Below are positions 53,339 through 62,106 of a stretch of 64,000 nt of DNA, in pieces. Under the pieces are notes generated by a model. It had not been told where the DNA came from. It was given only the letters and a program-made list of their open reading frames with translations, and did no database searches. The first letter of the stretch is position 1; the number at the start of each line of letters is the position of its first letter. Source of the DNA: Oscillospiraceae bacterium (lineage in GTDB: Bacteria > Bacillota > Clostridia > Oscillospirales > Oscillospiraceae); assembly GCA_017540645.1 (NCBI GenBank), contig JAFYAQ010000022.1, positions 62,001-126,000 of the forward strand. The letters run 5' to 3'. Made by a program: the position numbers and the translations under genes.

Positions 53339-54163
53339 TTATTTCTTGAACTCTTTTCCGTTGGTGCTGCCGCCGTCCACCAGTACGTCCACTCCGGCGA
53401 GATAGCCGTTGCGTTCATCCGCCACCGTGGCGATAGCGTAGCCCAGCTCCTCCGGTCGGCCCATGCGCTCCTCGGCGGAGAGTTTGATCAGAAAGCCCCC
53501 GGCCTCCTTCTCCAGCTCGCCCATGTCCGTGGCGATCAGACCGGGGCTGAGGGAGCAGACACGGATGCCTTTCAGACCATAGGCAAAGGCGCACTTCCGG
53601 GCGTACCAGGTGACGAAATTTTTGCTGAGAGCGTAGGCAAAGCCGGCCTTCTCATAATCGGTTTTCGCCAGGTTGGCGAGTTTCAAAAGCTTTTTCAGGA
53701 ACGCCGCCTCATCACTCTCCGCCAGGGGGTAGCTCTTTCCCGCCAGCTTGGTCAGGAAGCCCGGGAGGGAGTAGGCAGAGTTGGACGCGATATCCACGAT
53801 GACGCTGCCCGCCTCCATAACCTTGGAAAACTCCTGATTCACATACACGGTGCCCAGTGCGTTTACCCGCAGCAGCTTTTCCCCATTGGCCATGTTAGGA
53901 CTCATGCCCGCGGAGTTGATGACGTTCTTCACGCTGCCCAGGGTCTTGGCATACTGGGCCAGCTTGCGCACGCTCTCTCTGTCAGAGGTGTCGCAGGCCT
54001 GACAGTACACCGTGTAGCCCTGAGAGCGCAGTTCATCCGCCGCCCCCTCCAGCTTGGAAACCGTCCGCCCGGAGATCACCAGAATCTTCTCCTTGGGCAT
54101 GTTTTTTGCCGCGGCAAGGCCCATCCCGCTGCCGCCGCCGGTGATCACACATACATCTGCCAT
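53339..54163 (-). CDS. Short-chain dehydrogenase/reductase
   Basis: This 274-residue SDR enzyme uses NAD(P)H on a hydroxyl or keto group. It has the cofactor motif VITGGGSGMGLA, the NSAGMSP segment, the catalytic Ser in IVDIASNSAYS, the YxxxK pair in YALSK and SPGLIATDMGEL. An insertion between the Ser and Tyr (about 45 residues, GFLTKLAGKSYPLAES and following) is longer than in classical SDRs. The end VDVLVDGGSTNG is typical. The gene stands alone with its own terminator. Substrate unknown. Confidence 0.9.
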   Translation of the reverse strand: MADVCVITGGGSGMGLAAAKNMPKEKILVISGRTVSKLEGAADELRSQGYTVYCQACDTSDRESVRKLAQYAKTLGSVKNVINSAGMSPNMANGEKLLRVNALGTVYVNQEFSKVMEAGSVIVDIASNSAYSLPGFLTKLAGKSYPLAESDEAAFLKKLLKLANLAKTDYEKAGFAYALSKNFVTWYARKCAFAYGLKGIRVCSLSPGLIATDMGELEKEAGGFLIKLSAEERMGRPEELGYAIATVADERNGYLAGVDVLVDGGSTNGKEFKK

Positions 54164-54486
54164 TATCGTTCTCCTTTGTTTTATTTTATACCTTCAGTGT
54201 ACCACAGATAGAGAGGCATAGGAAGCTCAATTTTTCCGATGATTACCGGGCAATGAGGGGGGAATATCGCTGGGACGAATCCTGGCTGGGTATTATTCTG
54301 TGGCAAGAATCCCTTGTTGTCGCAAGAGGCAATGTCCCATTTAGAATAAAAAGTTCCTCTTTTGAGAGGGTTTACCCATTGATATGGACAAAAAGAGAAT
54401 AATCAGCGGTACGATCCCGCCTGACGATTCTTCGTCAAACTGCAAAATCATACCGCTGTCCAATCTGTCTATTAAAATTCCGGGTA
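54164..54486. other. Intergenic stretch between SDR and tRNA-Ala, nothing identified
   Basis: The first bases carry the SDR ribosome site and promoter area. No gene with start and ribosome site is seen. A short frame from ATG 54384 runs through the tRNA terminator and is not credible. The text around 54290-54370 is more AT-rich than its surroundings but has no clear repeat. Confidence 0.4.
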
Positions 54487-54520
54487 CAAAAAAAGCCTTG
54501 AAACACAAGTGTTTCAAGGC
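54487..54520 (-). terminator. Terminator of the tRNA-Ala gene
   Basis: GCCTTGAAACAC (54495-54506) pairs perfectly with GTGTTTCAAGGC (54509-54520). On the minus strand seven T follow. It ends six bases after the tRNA CCA end. Confidence 0.95.
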
Positions 54521-54526
54521 TTCGTG

Positions 54527-54602
<76 letters not shown>

Positions 54603-54632
54603 AAATTGGCTGCCTCTCAGTCGGCGAGGATT

Positions 54633-54661
54633 ATAATAGCAAAACTCATCGGAAATGTCAA
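54633..54661 (-). promoter_or_regulatory. Promoter of tRNA-Ala
   Basis: On the minus strand TTGACA (54656-54661) and TATTAT (54633-54638) are 17 bp apart, about 31 bases before the mature tRNA. Confidence 0.85.
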
Positions 54662-54860
54662 GCACGAAATCGTAAAAAAACCATCTTTCACTTAAAGGAA
54701 ATTTGTGGTTTTTTCTCCTCCGACTACGAAGCTGCGTGCCCACGATTCGCAGTCTGGTGAGAACAGACCGGAAAAAGCAAGAAAAATGAAAAAAGGGCTT
54801 TCCGTTTTTTCCCAGAGCTAGTATAATCATCCCAGATTGGGAAAAAAGGAGACCGCTCCT

Positions 54861-56570
54861 ATGGATCATAAAAACCGACCCGTCGACCTATCCGCCGACG
54901 GGGGCAGCCCAAAAAGGAAAAAGCGCCGGGGCAGGGCAGTTGGGTGGATCATCGTTCTGGTGGTGCTTATTTCGCTGGGCCTGGCGGGCTGGTATGCCGC
55001 GACCCATGTGATCTATGCTGGCCGCTCTATCCCCAAGGGAACGGCGCAGGTGGATTTTCGCGACCAGGCGCTGACGCCGGAAGAGTACAACACCCTCCAG
55101 GCCCGGCTTCCGGAGACAGAGATCCTCTGGAATGTGCCGCTGAGTACCGGCGCGGTGGATTGCCGCAGCGAGGTTTTATCCCTGTCAGAGCTGTCCCCGG
55201 CAGATGAGGAGCTTTTCTCCTATCTGCCCCGACTTCGTGCGGTGGAATTCACGGAAGCGTTTACCGACTATCCCGCGGCACTTTCTCTTCGTCAGGACCG
55301 GCCCGACATCGCTGTGAGCTGGTCGGTGGAGATTGCGGGCAAGCGCTATCCGGACAACACCGTGATGTTGTCCCTTTCCGTCAACGATACAGATATGGCG
55401 GAGCTGAACGAAAAGCTCTTCTGGCTGCCGTTGATGAAGGCGATCACCTTTACGGACGGCCCCTTGAGCTATGAGCAAATGGATGCATTGACGGAGGCCT
55501 GGCCGGATATCGATATTACGGCGGATCTGACGCTCTGCGGCGTGGAGCTGCCCATTACGGCGACCGTGCTTTCCCTTGCCGGGCGTACGGACCTCACGGA
55601 GGAGGACCTTCAGTCCATCCGGGAGAACCAGTTCCGATTCCCGGAGCTTGCCACGATCGACTGCAGTGACTGCGATCTGCCGGATGAGGCGCTGGTATCC
55701 CTGGCGGCGGACACCGGCCTGGATGTGGTTTGGTACACGGAGGTATACGGCGTGCCGATCTGCTCCCTGGATGAGGAGATCGATCTGAGTAACAACAAAA
55801 AGATCAAAGACGGCGGCGCCGCGGTGGAAGCCCTTCTGCCGGGAATGCACCATCTTCAGAAAGTCATCATGTCCAATTGTGGTATCAGCAACGAGGATAT
55901 GGACGCGCTGGACCAGCGGCATGAGGATGTCCGCTTTGTTTGGACGGTGTATTTCTCTATCTTCTCCTTGCGGACGGACGAGAACAACTTTATTGCCGCC
56001 CGTCACAGGAACCATGCGGAGCTGGGCAGCATTGCGTGCCGGGTCCTGAAGTATTGCCGGGATTTGATCGCCCTGGATCTGGGCCACAAGGATATACAGG
56101 AACTGAGCTTCCTCTACGACCTGCCGAAGCTACAGTATCTGATCCTGGCGGAGTGCACCTTCGGAGATATCACTCCCATCGGCTCCCTGAAGGAGTTGAA
56201 ATACCTGGAGATCTTCTGGACCAAAGTGGAGCATCTGGAGCCGCTGCTGAACTGCACCAAACTGCAGGATCTGAACATATGCTATATATACGCCCGACAC
56301 TACGACGCCTATCCCGTCCTGGTACAGATGACCTGGCTGGAGCGCCTCTGGTACTGCGGCAACGCGCTGACGGAGGAGGAGATCGCCGGCCTGAAGGAGG
56401 CTCTGCCGAACTGTGAAATGGACCTGCGGCCACATGCAGAGTCCACCGGCGGCGGCTGGCGGGAACACCCACACTATTATGAGATGCGCGATGTGTTTGG
56501 CATGTATTATATGCCGGGGGGAACCAACGGCGTTGGCTCCGACGGGCATCAGATCGTGATCAGCGGATAA
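54861..56570 (+). CDS. Membrane-anchored leucine-rich-repeat-like protein
   Basis: This 569-residue protein has a basic N-terminus (KRKKRRGR), one membrane segment at about residues 30-51 and a long extracytoplasmic part. The C-terminal third contains leucine-rich repeats of about 22 residues (LIALDLGHKDIQEL, LQYLILAECTFGDI, LKYLEIFWTKVEHL, LQDLNICYIYARHY). The earlier part has looser repeats of 60-70 residues. The end STGGGWREHPHYYEMRDVFGMYYM is nearly shared with the next gene product. ATG 54861 follows GGAGACCG; a TATAAT box lies at 54822-54827. The role is probably binding of a surface or secreted partner. Unknown. Confidence 0.7.
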   Translation: MDHKNRPVDLSADGGSPKRKKRRGRAVGWIIVLVVLISLGLAGWYAATHVIYAGRSIPKGTAQVDFRDQALTPEEYNTLQARLPETEILWNVPLSTGAVDCRSEVLSLSELSPADEELFSYLPRLRAVEFTEAFTDYPAALSLRQDRPDIAVSWSVEIAGKRYPDNTVMLSLSVNDTDMAELNEKLFWLPLMKAITFTDGPLSYEQMDALTEAWPDIDITADLTLCGVELPITATVLSLAGRTDLTEEDLQSIRENQFRFPELATIDCSDCDLPDEALVSLAADTGLDVVWYTEVYGVPICSLDEEIDLSNNKKIKDGGAAVEALLPGMHHLQKVIMSNCGISNEDMDALDQRHEDVRFVWTVYFSIFSLRTDENNFIAARHRNHAELGSIACRVLKYCRDLIALDLGHKDIQELSFLYDLPKLQYLILAECTFGDITPIGSLKELKYLEIFWTKVEHLEPLLNCTKLQDLNICYIYARHYDAYPVLVQMTWLERLWYCGNALTEEEIAGLKEALPNCEMDLRPHAESTGGGWREHPHYYEMRDVFGMYYMPGGTNGVGSDGHQIVISG

Positions 56571-56594
56571 ATAGGAGAGGAAAAGAAAAAGACA

Positions 56595-58085
56595 ATGTCG
56601 CAGTTTTTTAAGGATAAGCGGTCTATACTGACGTTGATCGCGGTTTTCGCAGCGGTAGTTTGTCTGCTGCTGGCGCTGACCAGGGACGCGGAGATCCCAT
56701 TGGCGTTCAGCGGAAATGAATCGGCCCGGACGGCCGAAGACAGTTCAGCCGCGGAAGGGGAGACCGTGGGTAAGACAGCGGGATCGGCGGAGGAACCGAC
56801 GCCCAGTCATGAGCCGGTAATCCTGGCAGGGGAGACCATCCCAATCGATGCCCGGTCGCTGACAGTGGAAGCGGAGAAGGTTTCCGCCGAGGAACTACAG
56901 ACTGTCATGGCCGAACTCCCGCAGCTGAGCCAGGTAACGGTAGAAGGGAACGGCTACAGCTTCCCGGAGCGGATGGCTCTGCGAAGTACCTTCCCGGAGA
57001 TAAGTTTTATCTGGCCGGTGGAACTGTGCGGCAGGACTTTCTCTTCCGCAGACAGTGAGATCTCCTTTGCCGGTGACGACTCGCTGAATGAATTGGACCT
57101 GCGGGAGATCTTGAAATCTGCGGAGGACTTCAACGATCTGCAGGCTGTGGACCTGACGGACTGCGGTTTTGAGAGCGAGCGGCTCCATCGGCTGGACGAA
57201 GACCTGGGGGACACAGATGTTATATGGAGCTTTCCGATCTATGGAGTTACCGTATGCTCCACGGACGAGGAGGTCATCCTCAGCGGCCGCCCCGTGAAAG
57301 ATCATGGCGCCGAGGTAGAGGAGAAGATCGCCTGGATGCCCCATCTGCGTCGGGTAGAGATGGCCGAATGCGAGATACCAAACCAGGAAATGGCGGAGCT
57401 GAACGACCGGCACCCGGATGTGCGTTTTGTCTGGCTTGTACAAATCAAGTGGGGAGGGATCCTCACCGACTCCGACCACTTCATCCCCTACAAGGAGAGC
57501 GGAGCCAAACAGTTCCCCGGCACCATCGGCGTGGATGCGTTGATCTACTGTCCGGACCTGATAGCGCTGGACTTGGGCCACACCAGCCTGAAGGATCTGG
57601 ATTTCCTGGATATCATGCCGCATCTGAAATACCTGATCCTGGCGGATAACTGGCTGAGAGATATCGAAAAGGTGGGCAATCTCAAGGAGCTTACCTGGCT
57701 GGAGCTGTTCAAGACAGGCGTGGACGACCTATCGCCATTGGTGGGCTGCACCAGCCTGACCGATCTGAACATCTGCTATATCAGCACGAAGGGCGACAAT
57801 CTGTATGAGACGCTGCGGCAGATCAAGTCTCTCAAGCGCCTGTGGTGCTGCGGAACGCAGCTGTCCAATGATCAGCTGGCGGCACTCCAGGAGGAACTGC
57901 CGGACTGCGAGATCTGGTCCAAGCCCGGCGACGAGTCCACCGGATCCACCTGGCGCTATTCTGACTCTTACTATGAAATGCGTGACGCCTTCCATATGTA
58001 CTATATGAGCGCTACCGGCAACACCGTCGGCCGCCTTACCGAGGAGGAACAGGCGGAGATCCACAGGAAATACTGGGGCTATTGA
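56595..58085 (+). CDS. Membrane-anchored leucine-rich-repeat-like protein, paralogue
   Basis: This 496-residue protein is a shorter paralogue of its upstream neighbour, 24 bases away: one N-terminal membrane segment (ILTLIAVFAAVVCLLLAL), a Ser/Thr/Glu-rich linker, then matching repeat blocks (LIALDLGHTSLKDL, LKYLILADNWLRDI, LTWLELFKTGVDDL, LTDLNICYIS) and the shared end YYEMRDAFHMYYM. The similarity is strongest in the LRR part and weak in the linker. The two probably form one operon and arose by duplication; they may act as a pair. An AGGAGAGG site lies about 25 bases before the ATG at 56595. Confidence 0.7.
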   Translation: MSQFFKDKRSILTLIAVFAAVVCLLLALTRDAEIPLAFSGNESARTAEDSSAAEGETVGKTAGSAEEPTPSHEPVILAGETIPIDARSLTVEAEKVSAEELQTVMAELPQLSQVTVEGNGYSFPERMALRSTFPEISFIWPVELCGRTFSSADSEISFAGDDSLNELDLREILKSAEDFNDLQAVDLTDCGFESERLHRLDEDLGDTDVIWSFPIYGVTVCSTDEEVILSGRPVKDHGAEVEEKIAWMPHLRRVEMAECEIPNQEMAELNDRHPDVRFVWLVQIKWGGILTDSDHFIPYKESGAKQFPGTIGVDALIYCPDLIALDLGHTSLKDLDFLDIMPHLKYLILADNWLRDIEKVGNLKELTWLELFKTGVDDLSPLVGCTSLTDLNICYISTKGDNLYETLRQIKSLKRLWCCGTQLSNDQLAALQEELPDCEIWSKPGDESTGSTWRYSDSYYEMRDAFHMYYMSATGNTVGRLTEEEQAEIHRKYWGY

Positions 58086-58090
58086 CGAGA

Positions 58091-58138
58091 CATAAGACAA
58101 GACCTGCTGCACGTACATGCAGCAGGTCTTGTCTTATG
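58091..58138. terminator. Perfect 21-bp hairpin between convergent genes
   Basis: Bases 58091-58111 pair perfectly with 58118-58138 around a 6-base loop, without a T run of note. It starts six bases after the LRR stop and ends seven bases before the minus-strand FAD gene stop, so it should end both transcripts. Confidence 0.85.
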
Positions 58139-58145
58139 CTTTCGA

Positions 58146-59408
58146 TCAAATCAGCGCGCCCTGGCGGATCAATTCGGCACGGACCGCATCCACATGGACC
58201 TCTCCGGTCTTTGCCTGCAGTGCCGCCGCCACACCGGCGCCGTGCCCGCTGGCAAAGCAGGTACCCATGACTCGGGAGGCTGCCATGGCCTGGTGATCGG
58301 CGGAGATCAGCCTTCCCGCTCCGTAGAGATTGTCCGTGTCCGCGCTCCGGAGACAGCCCAGGGGAATGTCGTAATAGCTGCCGCTGGGTACGTCCAGATA
58401 GGTGGCTGCCTCGTTCAGACTCAGGTGGATCTCCGGCTTGAAGCCGCCGCGGCCAACGCCGTCAGGATGCTTTCGCCGCTGCAGCACGTCCTCTGCCGTC
58501 AGGGTCTGGCGCCCCACCATCCGCCGGGTCTCCCGAAAACCGATGGCTGGGCCGATCATCGTCAGCTCGCAGTTTTCCATGCCGGGCATGAAGCGACGGA
58601 AGGCGTCCACATAGTAAAGGGCCTGTCCGCGGGTAACCTTTTCCATCTCGGTCAGCTCCCAGGCGGAGAGGCCGGTGGGGATCACGGAGGGAAGCAGGGC
58701 GATGACCTCGTCCGATCCTGTCATTACCAGCAGGAAGCCACGCTCCCGGGTCAGATTGGGGATGCCAGCCGCTTTTCCGGCTCGCACCGCCCGCTCCACC
58801 GCGGCCGGGCTCATGTCCTTTGTTGTGTCCACGCCGGAAAGACGGAAGGGGAGAGTGGCGGCCATCACCTGGCCATCCTCGCTGCCCCATACGGTAGCCG
58901 CGCCCGCCATGTAGGAGAGATTTGCATCGCCGCTGGCATCCACAAAGGTTTTTGCCGCCACCGTGAATTCACCCTCATCGTCCGCGCAGCGCACGTAGCA
59001 AAGCGATCCGTTTCTGCGCTCTGCGCCGATAATGACAGTATGGAGCAGGTATTTCACCTGAAAGCGATCCATCAGATTGTCCAGAGCCACCTTCATATAT
59101 TCCGGCTTGAACTGCACGTTTGTGTTGCCCGTGGCAGAGACAATGACCTCCGTGGCCTTGGGGGAGAGACGGTCCATCTCCTCCTGGATGTGGTCGAATA
59201 CACCGGCCACACACTTTTGGGGATTATCACCGCAGGTATAAATGCCGCAGAGAGCGCCGACTCCCGCGTGGGTACCCTCGCCGCCTAAAAAAGGGCTGCG
59301 CTCGATCAGCAGAACCTCGGCTCCGGCTTGGGCTGCGCCAACGGCCGCCGCCACACCCGCCGGGCCGCCGCCGGCTACCAGCACGTCCACTTCATACTCT
59401 CTTTTCAT
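58146..59408 (-). CDS. FAD-dependent oxidoreductase (FAD_oxidored family)
   Basis: This 420-residue flavoprotein begins with DVLVAGGGPAGVAAAVGAAQ and LIERSPFLGGEGTHAGVG, and shows TFVDASGDANLSYMAG and the C-terminal NLYGAGRLISADHQAMAASRVMG, all typical of the FAD_oxidored/thiazole-biosynthesis-like group. It has no signal peptide. A good AGGAGG site precedes the ATG. It lies downstream of the SLC13 transporter on the same strand, in a region with aroD, aroE and a LysR regulator, so it may oxidise or reduce the imported acid. Confidence 0.85.
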   Translation of the reverse strand: MKREYEVDVLVAGGGPAGVAAAVGAAQAGAEVLLIERSPFLGGEGTHAGVGALCGIYTCGDNPQKCVAGVFDHIQEEMDRLSPKATEVIVSATGNTNVQFKPEYMKVALDNLMDRFQVKYLLHTVIIGAERRNGSLCYVRCADDEGEFTVAAKTFVDASGDANLSYMAGAATVWGSEDGQVMAATLPFRLSGVDTTKDMSPAAVERAVRAGKAAGIPNLTRERGFLLVMTGSDEVIALLPSVIPTGLSAWELTEMEKVTRGQALYYVDAFRRFMPGMENCELTMIGPAIGFRETRRMVGRQTLTAEDVLQRRKHPDGVGRGGFKPEIHLSLNEAATYLDVPSGSYYDIPLGCLRSADTDNLYGAGRLISADHQAMAASRVMGTCFASGHGAGVAAALQAKTGEVHVDAVRAELIRQGALI

Positions 59409-59430
59409 GTTGCCTCCTGTTATTCCGGTG

Positions 59431-59470
59431 GCAGGCCGCCTTGTATATGGGGGCGGCCTGCCGTTTTTTA
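59431..59470. terminator. Hairpin between the transporter and FAD oxidoreductase genes
   Basis: GCAGGCCGCC (59431-59440) pairs with GGCGGCCTGC (59452-59461) and a T run follows on the plus strand only. For the minus-strand genes it is a stem without a T run, so it may weaken rather than stop read-through. Confidence 0.5.
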
Positions 59471-59492
59471 GTTTCGATCGGATGACGTAATA

Positions 59493-60953
59493 TCAACCGA
59501 TGATCATGGCACCCAGAGGGTAGCCAATAAAGGTCAGCACCAGGATTCCCATCAGGGCGAAGAGGCCGCCCCAGATGAACATGGATTTGGTATCGGTCCA
59601 GCCGGAGCCGATGGCCACCGTGTTGATGGTGCTCTGTCCGGCGGGAGTCATGTTGCAGATGGCTGCCGCGAAGCCCACCATGGCCAGCACAGCGCCGACA
59701 CTGACGGTGCCCGCGGGCAGGACGGTCAGTACCGACAGGGCCACCGCGCTCACCACCGTAGTGGTGACGATGTTGGAGGAGAAGTTGGTTTCCAGAATGG
59801 CCCAGGTCATGAAGAACAGCAGCATTACCGTCAGCGGCATAGCGGCGGTCAGGGGCTGGAGAGTGTTGGTCAGCCAGGCGCTGATGCCCACGCTCTCATT
59901 GGTCAGGCAGGAGCCCAGCCAGGTGGCCGCGCCGGTCATGAGAATGGAGCCCCAGAGAATGCCTTTGGTGGTGGACTCCCGGAAGTTCATGATACGTTCG
60001 CCCTTATCCTTGCAGATAAAGAGGATGATGCAGCCCAGCAGGGGAGGCATGGCAGTGGTGTAGCCGTTGATGGTCTTGTAAAGCTCGGGGGCGATGCCGC
60101 GGATCAGGCTGGGGCCGACCCAGAGAAGGACGACGAGACCCATGGTGCCCAGAATGATCTTTTCCTTGCGGTCGGCCGCGGGAACGGTGCCCCGGAGGCT
60201 CATGGCCTTCTGGGGATCGATGTCCTGGATATCATCGGGACGGAAGAGGAACTTGAACACCAGGATCAGCAGGACGATCAGCAGGATGCCGGTGGGGATG
60301 CCAAAGGCCATGTACTGGAACTGATTGATATCCATGCCGGTAGCCGCATTGTAGTAGCCGATGGCCATAGTGGGCCATACGTGGCCGATGGCGGTCATTC
60401 CGGAGGAAAGGCTGATGCAGATGGCAGTACCCATCATCATCATGTTGCCGGTTTTGCCGCCCTTCTTCACGTTCAGTACCGCGAAGATGTCCTCCAGGAA
60501 GGGCATAAAGGCAACGAACAGTACCGAGGGGGAGATGAACAGGCCCATGAAGGTGACCGCCGCAAACAGGAAGCAGACGAAGTACCAGGGGCCTTTCCGG
60601 GCGATCTTGTTGGTGATGAAGCTCACCGTGCAGCGGCGTACGAAGTTGGTTTTGGACAGGGGATAAACCAGCGCAAAGGTGAAGAGCAGAAACGCCACCG
60701 TGGAGTTGCCGAAAGCGCCGCTGAAGGTCTTGCCGAAGCCGAAGGTAGGAAGGAAGCCCAGGGCCAGCAGAGTGATCATGCTGGGCCAGTCAATGGAGAT
60801 GGTGATCCACATGAGCAGAGAGCCAAAGAACACGCCCAGGACACCCCAGGCTTCGCTGCTCAGACCACCAAGCGGGGGCATGAAACGGGAACCGATGATT
60901 AAAAACAAAGAGATGATCAAAAAAATCGTTTCTTTTACGCTTTTCTGTTTCAT
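59493..60953 (-). CDS. SLC13/DASS-type anion transporter
   Basis: This 486-residue membrane protein has about eleven to twelve segments and features of the divalent anion:sodium symporter family: SEAWGVLGVFFGSLLMWITISIDWPSM near the start, a first substrate loop with GNSTVAFLLF, and a C-terminal repeat with NMTPAGQSTINTVAIGSG. It probably imports a carboxylic acid with sodium. The AAGGAGAG site and a promoter-like pair (TTTACT-17-TATCAT on the minus strand) precede it. It diverges from a LysR regulator gene, the likely controller. Confidence 0.88.
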   Translation of the reverse strand: MKQKSVKETIFLIISLFLIIGSRFMPPLGGLSSEAWGVLGVFFGSLLMWITISIDWPSMITLLALGFLPTFGFGKTFSGAFGNSTVAFLLFTFALVYPLSKTNFVRRCTVSFITNKIARKGPWYFVCFLFAAVTFMGLFISPSVLFVAFMPFLEDIFAVLNVKKGGKTGNMMMMGTAICISLSSGMTAIGHVWPTMAIGYYNAATGMDINQFQYMAFGIPTGILLIVLLILVFKFLFRPDDIQDIDPQKAMSLRGTVPAADRKEKIILGTMGLVVLLWVGPSLIRGIAPELYKTINGYTTAMPPLLGCIILFICKDKGERIMNFRESTTKGILWGSILMTGAATWLGSCLTNESVGISAWLTNTLQPLTAAMPLTVMLLFFMTWAILETNFSSNIVTTTVVSAVALSVLTVLPAGTVSVGAVLAMVGFAAAICNMTPAGQSTINTVAIGSGWTDTKSMFIWGGLFALMGILVLTFIGYPLGAMIIG

Positions 60954-61054
60954 TATACTCTCTCTCCTTAATTGATTCCAGAGTTTCCCTCTCTCCGGTC
61001 GGCCGCTCCGGGAGAAGACGTTCTCTCTTGGATGATCCTATGATAACTCCTTTG

Positions 61055-61105
61055 TTGACAAAAGTAAAATATTGACTTATTATGTTTGCGATAGGCTAAG
61101 CCTAT
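61055..61105 (+). promoter_or_regulatory. lysR promoter and LysR-type operator
   Basis: TTGACA (61055-61060) and TATTAT (61078-61083) are 17 bp apart. The inverted repeat ATAGGCT-A-AGCCTAT (61091-61105) contains the LysR T-N11-A motif (T 61092, A 61104). It lies between the divergent transporter and regulator genes and just after the lysR -10 box, as expected for autoregulation. Confidence 0.7.
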
Positions 61106-61131
61106 ATCAATACACATCATCGGAGGATGTC

Positions 61132-62040
61132 ATGCAGCTTGCGCAGATGCGGTATTTTCTGGAAGTCGCCCGCACCGGGAACATCTCCGCCGCGGCGAAA
61201 AACCTCTTTCTCTCTCAGCCCTCGCTCTCCCAGTCCATTCGCAATTTGGAGGAGGAGCTGGGAATTCCGTTATTGATCCGTCACCCGAAATCCGTCTCCC
61301 TGACCGACGCCGGGGAGCAATTTGCCCTGCACGCGGAGCGGATCGTTGGTTCCGCGGAGCAGCTCTCCGAACTGATGCAAAAACACTCCCGACTAATGAC
61401 CGGAACCCTTCGGCTGGGAATTCCCTGGATAGCCGGGTTTCTGGGCATATTCGGTCTGCTGCGTCGCTATCGAGAGGCTACACCGGGCATTCGCTATGAG
61501 CTGTCCGTGCTGGGCAGCGACAGCATGTTGCGGCAGCTTTTGAGCCGAAATCTGCACGGGGCATTTCTGGTTACGACGCCTGTCAGCCTCTCAAAGCAAG
61601 AGGAGGAGCTGTACTTTCTGAAGGTGGATGAATCGGAATATATGGCCTGGGTACCGAAGTCAAATCCTCTCTCGGAAAAGGAGGAGCTTTCTCTTTCCGA
61701 TCTTACGGACCAGACGCTCATTATGCCCTCCCCGGAATCCATCTTTTCCCGGCAGCTGAACCAGCTTTTTGACGAGACGGGGATCGCACCGACCATCCTC
61801 TGTCAGACCAGTCTCTCCTTTACCGTCAGTCAGCTGGCCGCAGAGGGGTTGGGGATCGGCTTTGCCTCCGCGACGGTGGCGGAAAAGCTCTGTCCCGCCA
61901 GCTGCCGCATCGTACCGCTGGAAAACAAGATCGACCGCACGGTCTATTATGTCACATTGAAGGAGCTGTTGGACTATCCCACCATCGCATCCTTTACAAA
62001 TTATCTGAAAAACTACGATTTTGATACACCAACAATTTAA
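61132..62040 (+). CDS. LysR family transcriptional regulator
   Basis: This 302-residue protein has a winged helix-turn-helix at the N-terminus (MRYFLEVARTGNISAAAKNLFLSQPSLSQ without its ends, then IRNLEEELGIPLLIR) and a periplasmic-binding-like effector domain from about residue 90. ATG 61132 follows CGGAGGATG. It diverges from the SLC13 transporter, with a palindrome between them, so it is likely to activate the transporter and FAD gene when a ligand binds. The effector may be the imported acid. Confidence 0.93.
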   Translation: MQLAQMRYFLEVARTGNISAAAKNLFLSQPSLSQSIRNLEEELGIPLLIRHPKSVSLTDAGEQFALHAERIVGSAEQLSELMQKHSRLMTGTLRLGIPWIAGFLGIFGLLRRYREATPGIRYELSVLGSDSMLRQLLSRNLHGAFLVTTPVSLSKQEEELYFLKVDESEYMAWVPKSNPLSEKEELSLSDLTDQTLIMPSPESIFSRQLNQLFDETGIAPTILCQTSLSFTVSQLAAEGLGIGFASATVAEKLCPASCRIVPLENKIDRTVYYVTLKELLDYPTIASFTNYLKNYDFDTPTI

Positions 62041-62045
62041 CGGGA

Positions 62046-62078
62046 AACGGGCTCTGCGTTTTAAGCGCAGAGCCCGTT
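62046..62078. terminator. Hairpin between lysR and aroE
   Basis: AACGGGCTCTGCG (62046-62058) pairs perfectly with CGCAGAGCCCGTT (62066-62078) around a T-rich loop. It lies between convergent genes and should end both. Confidence 0.75.
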
Positions 62079-62106
62079 CGGCTATTGCCTGAAATATCCG
62101 GTTTTC

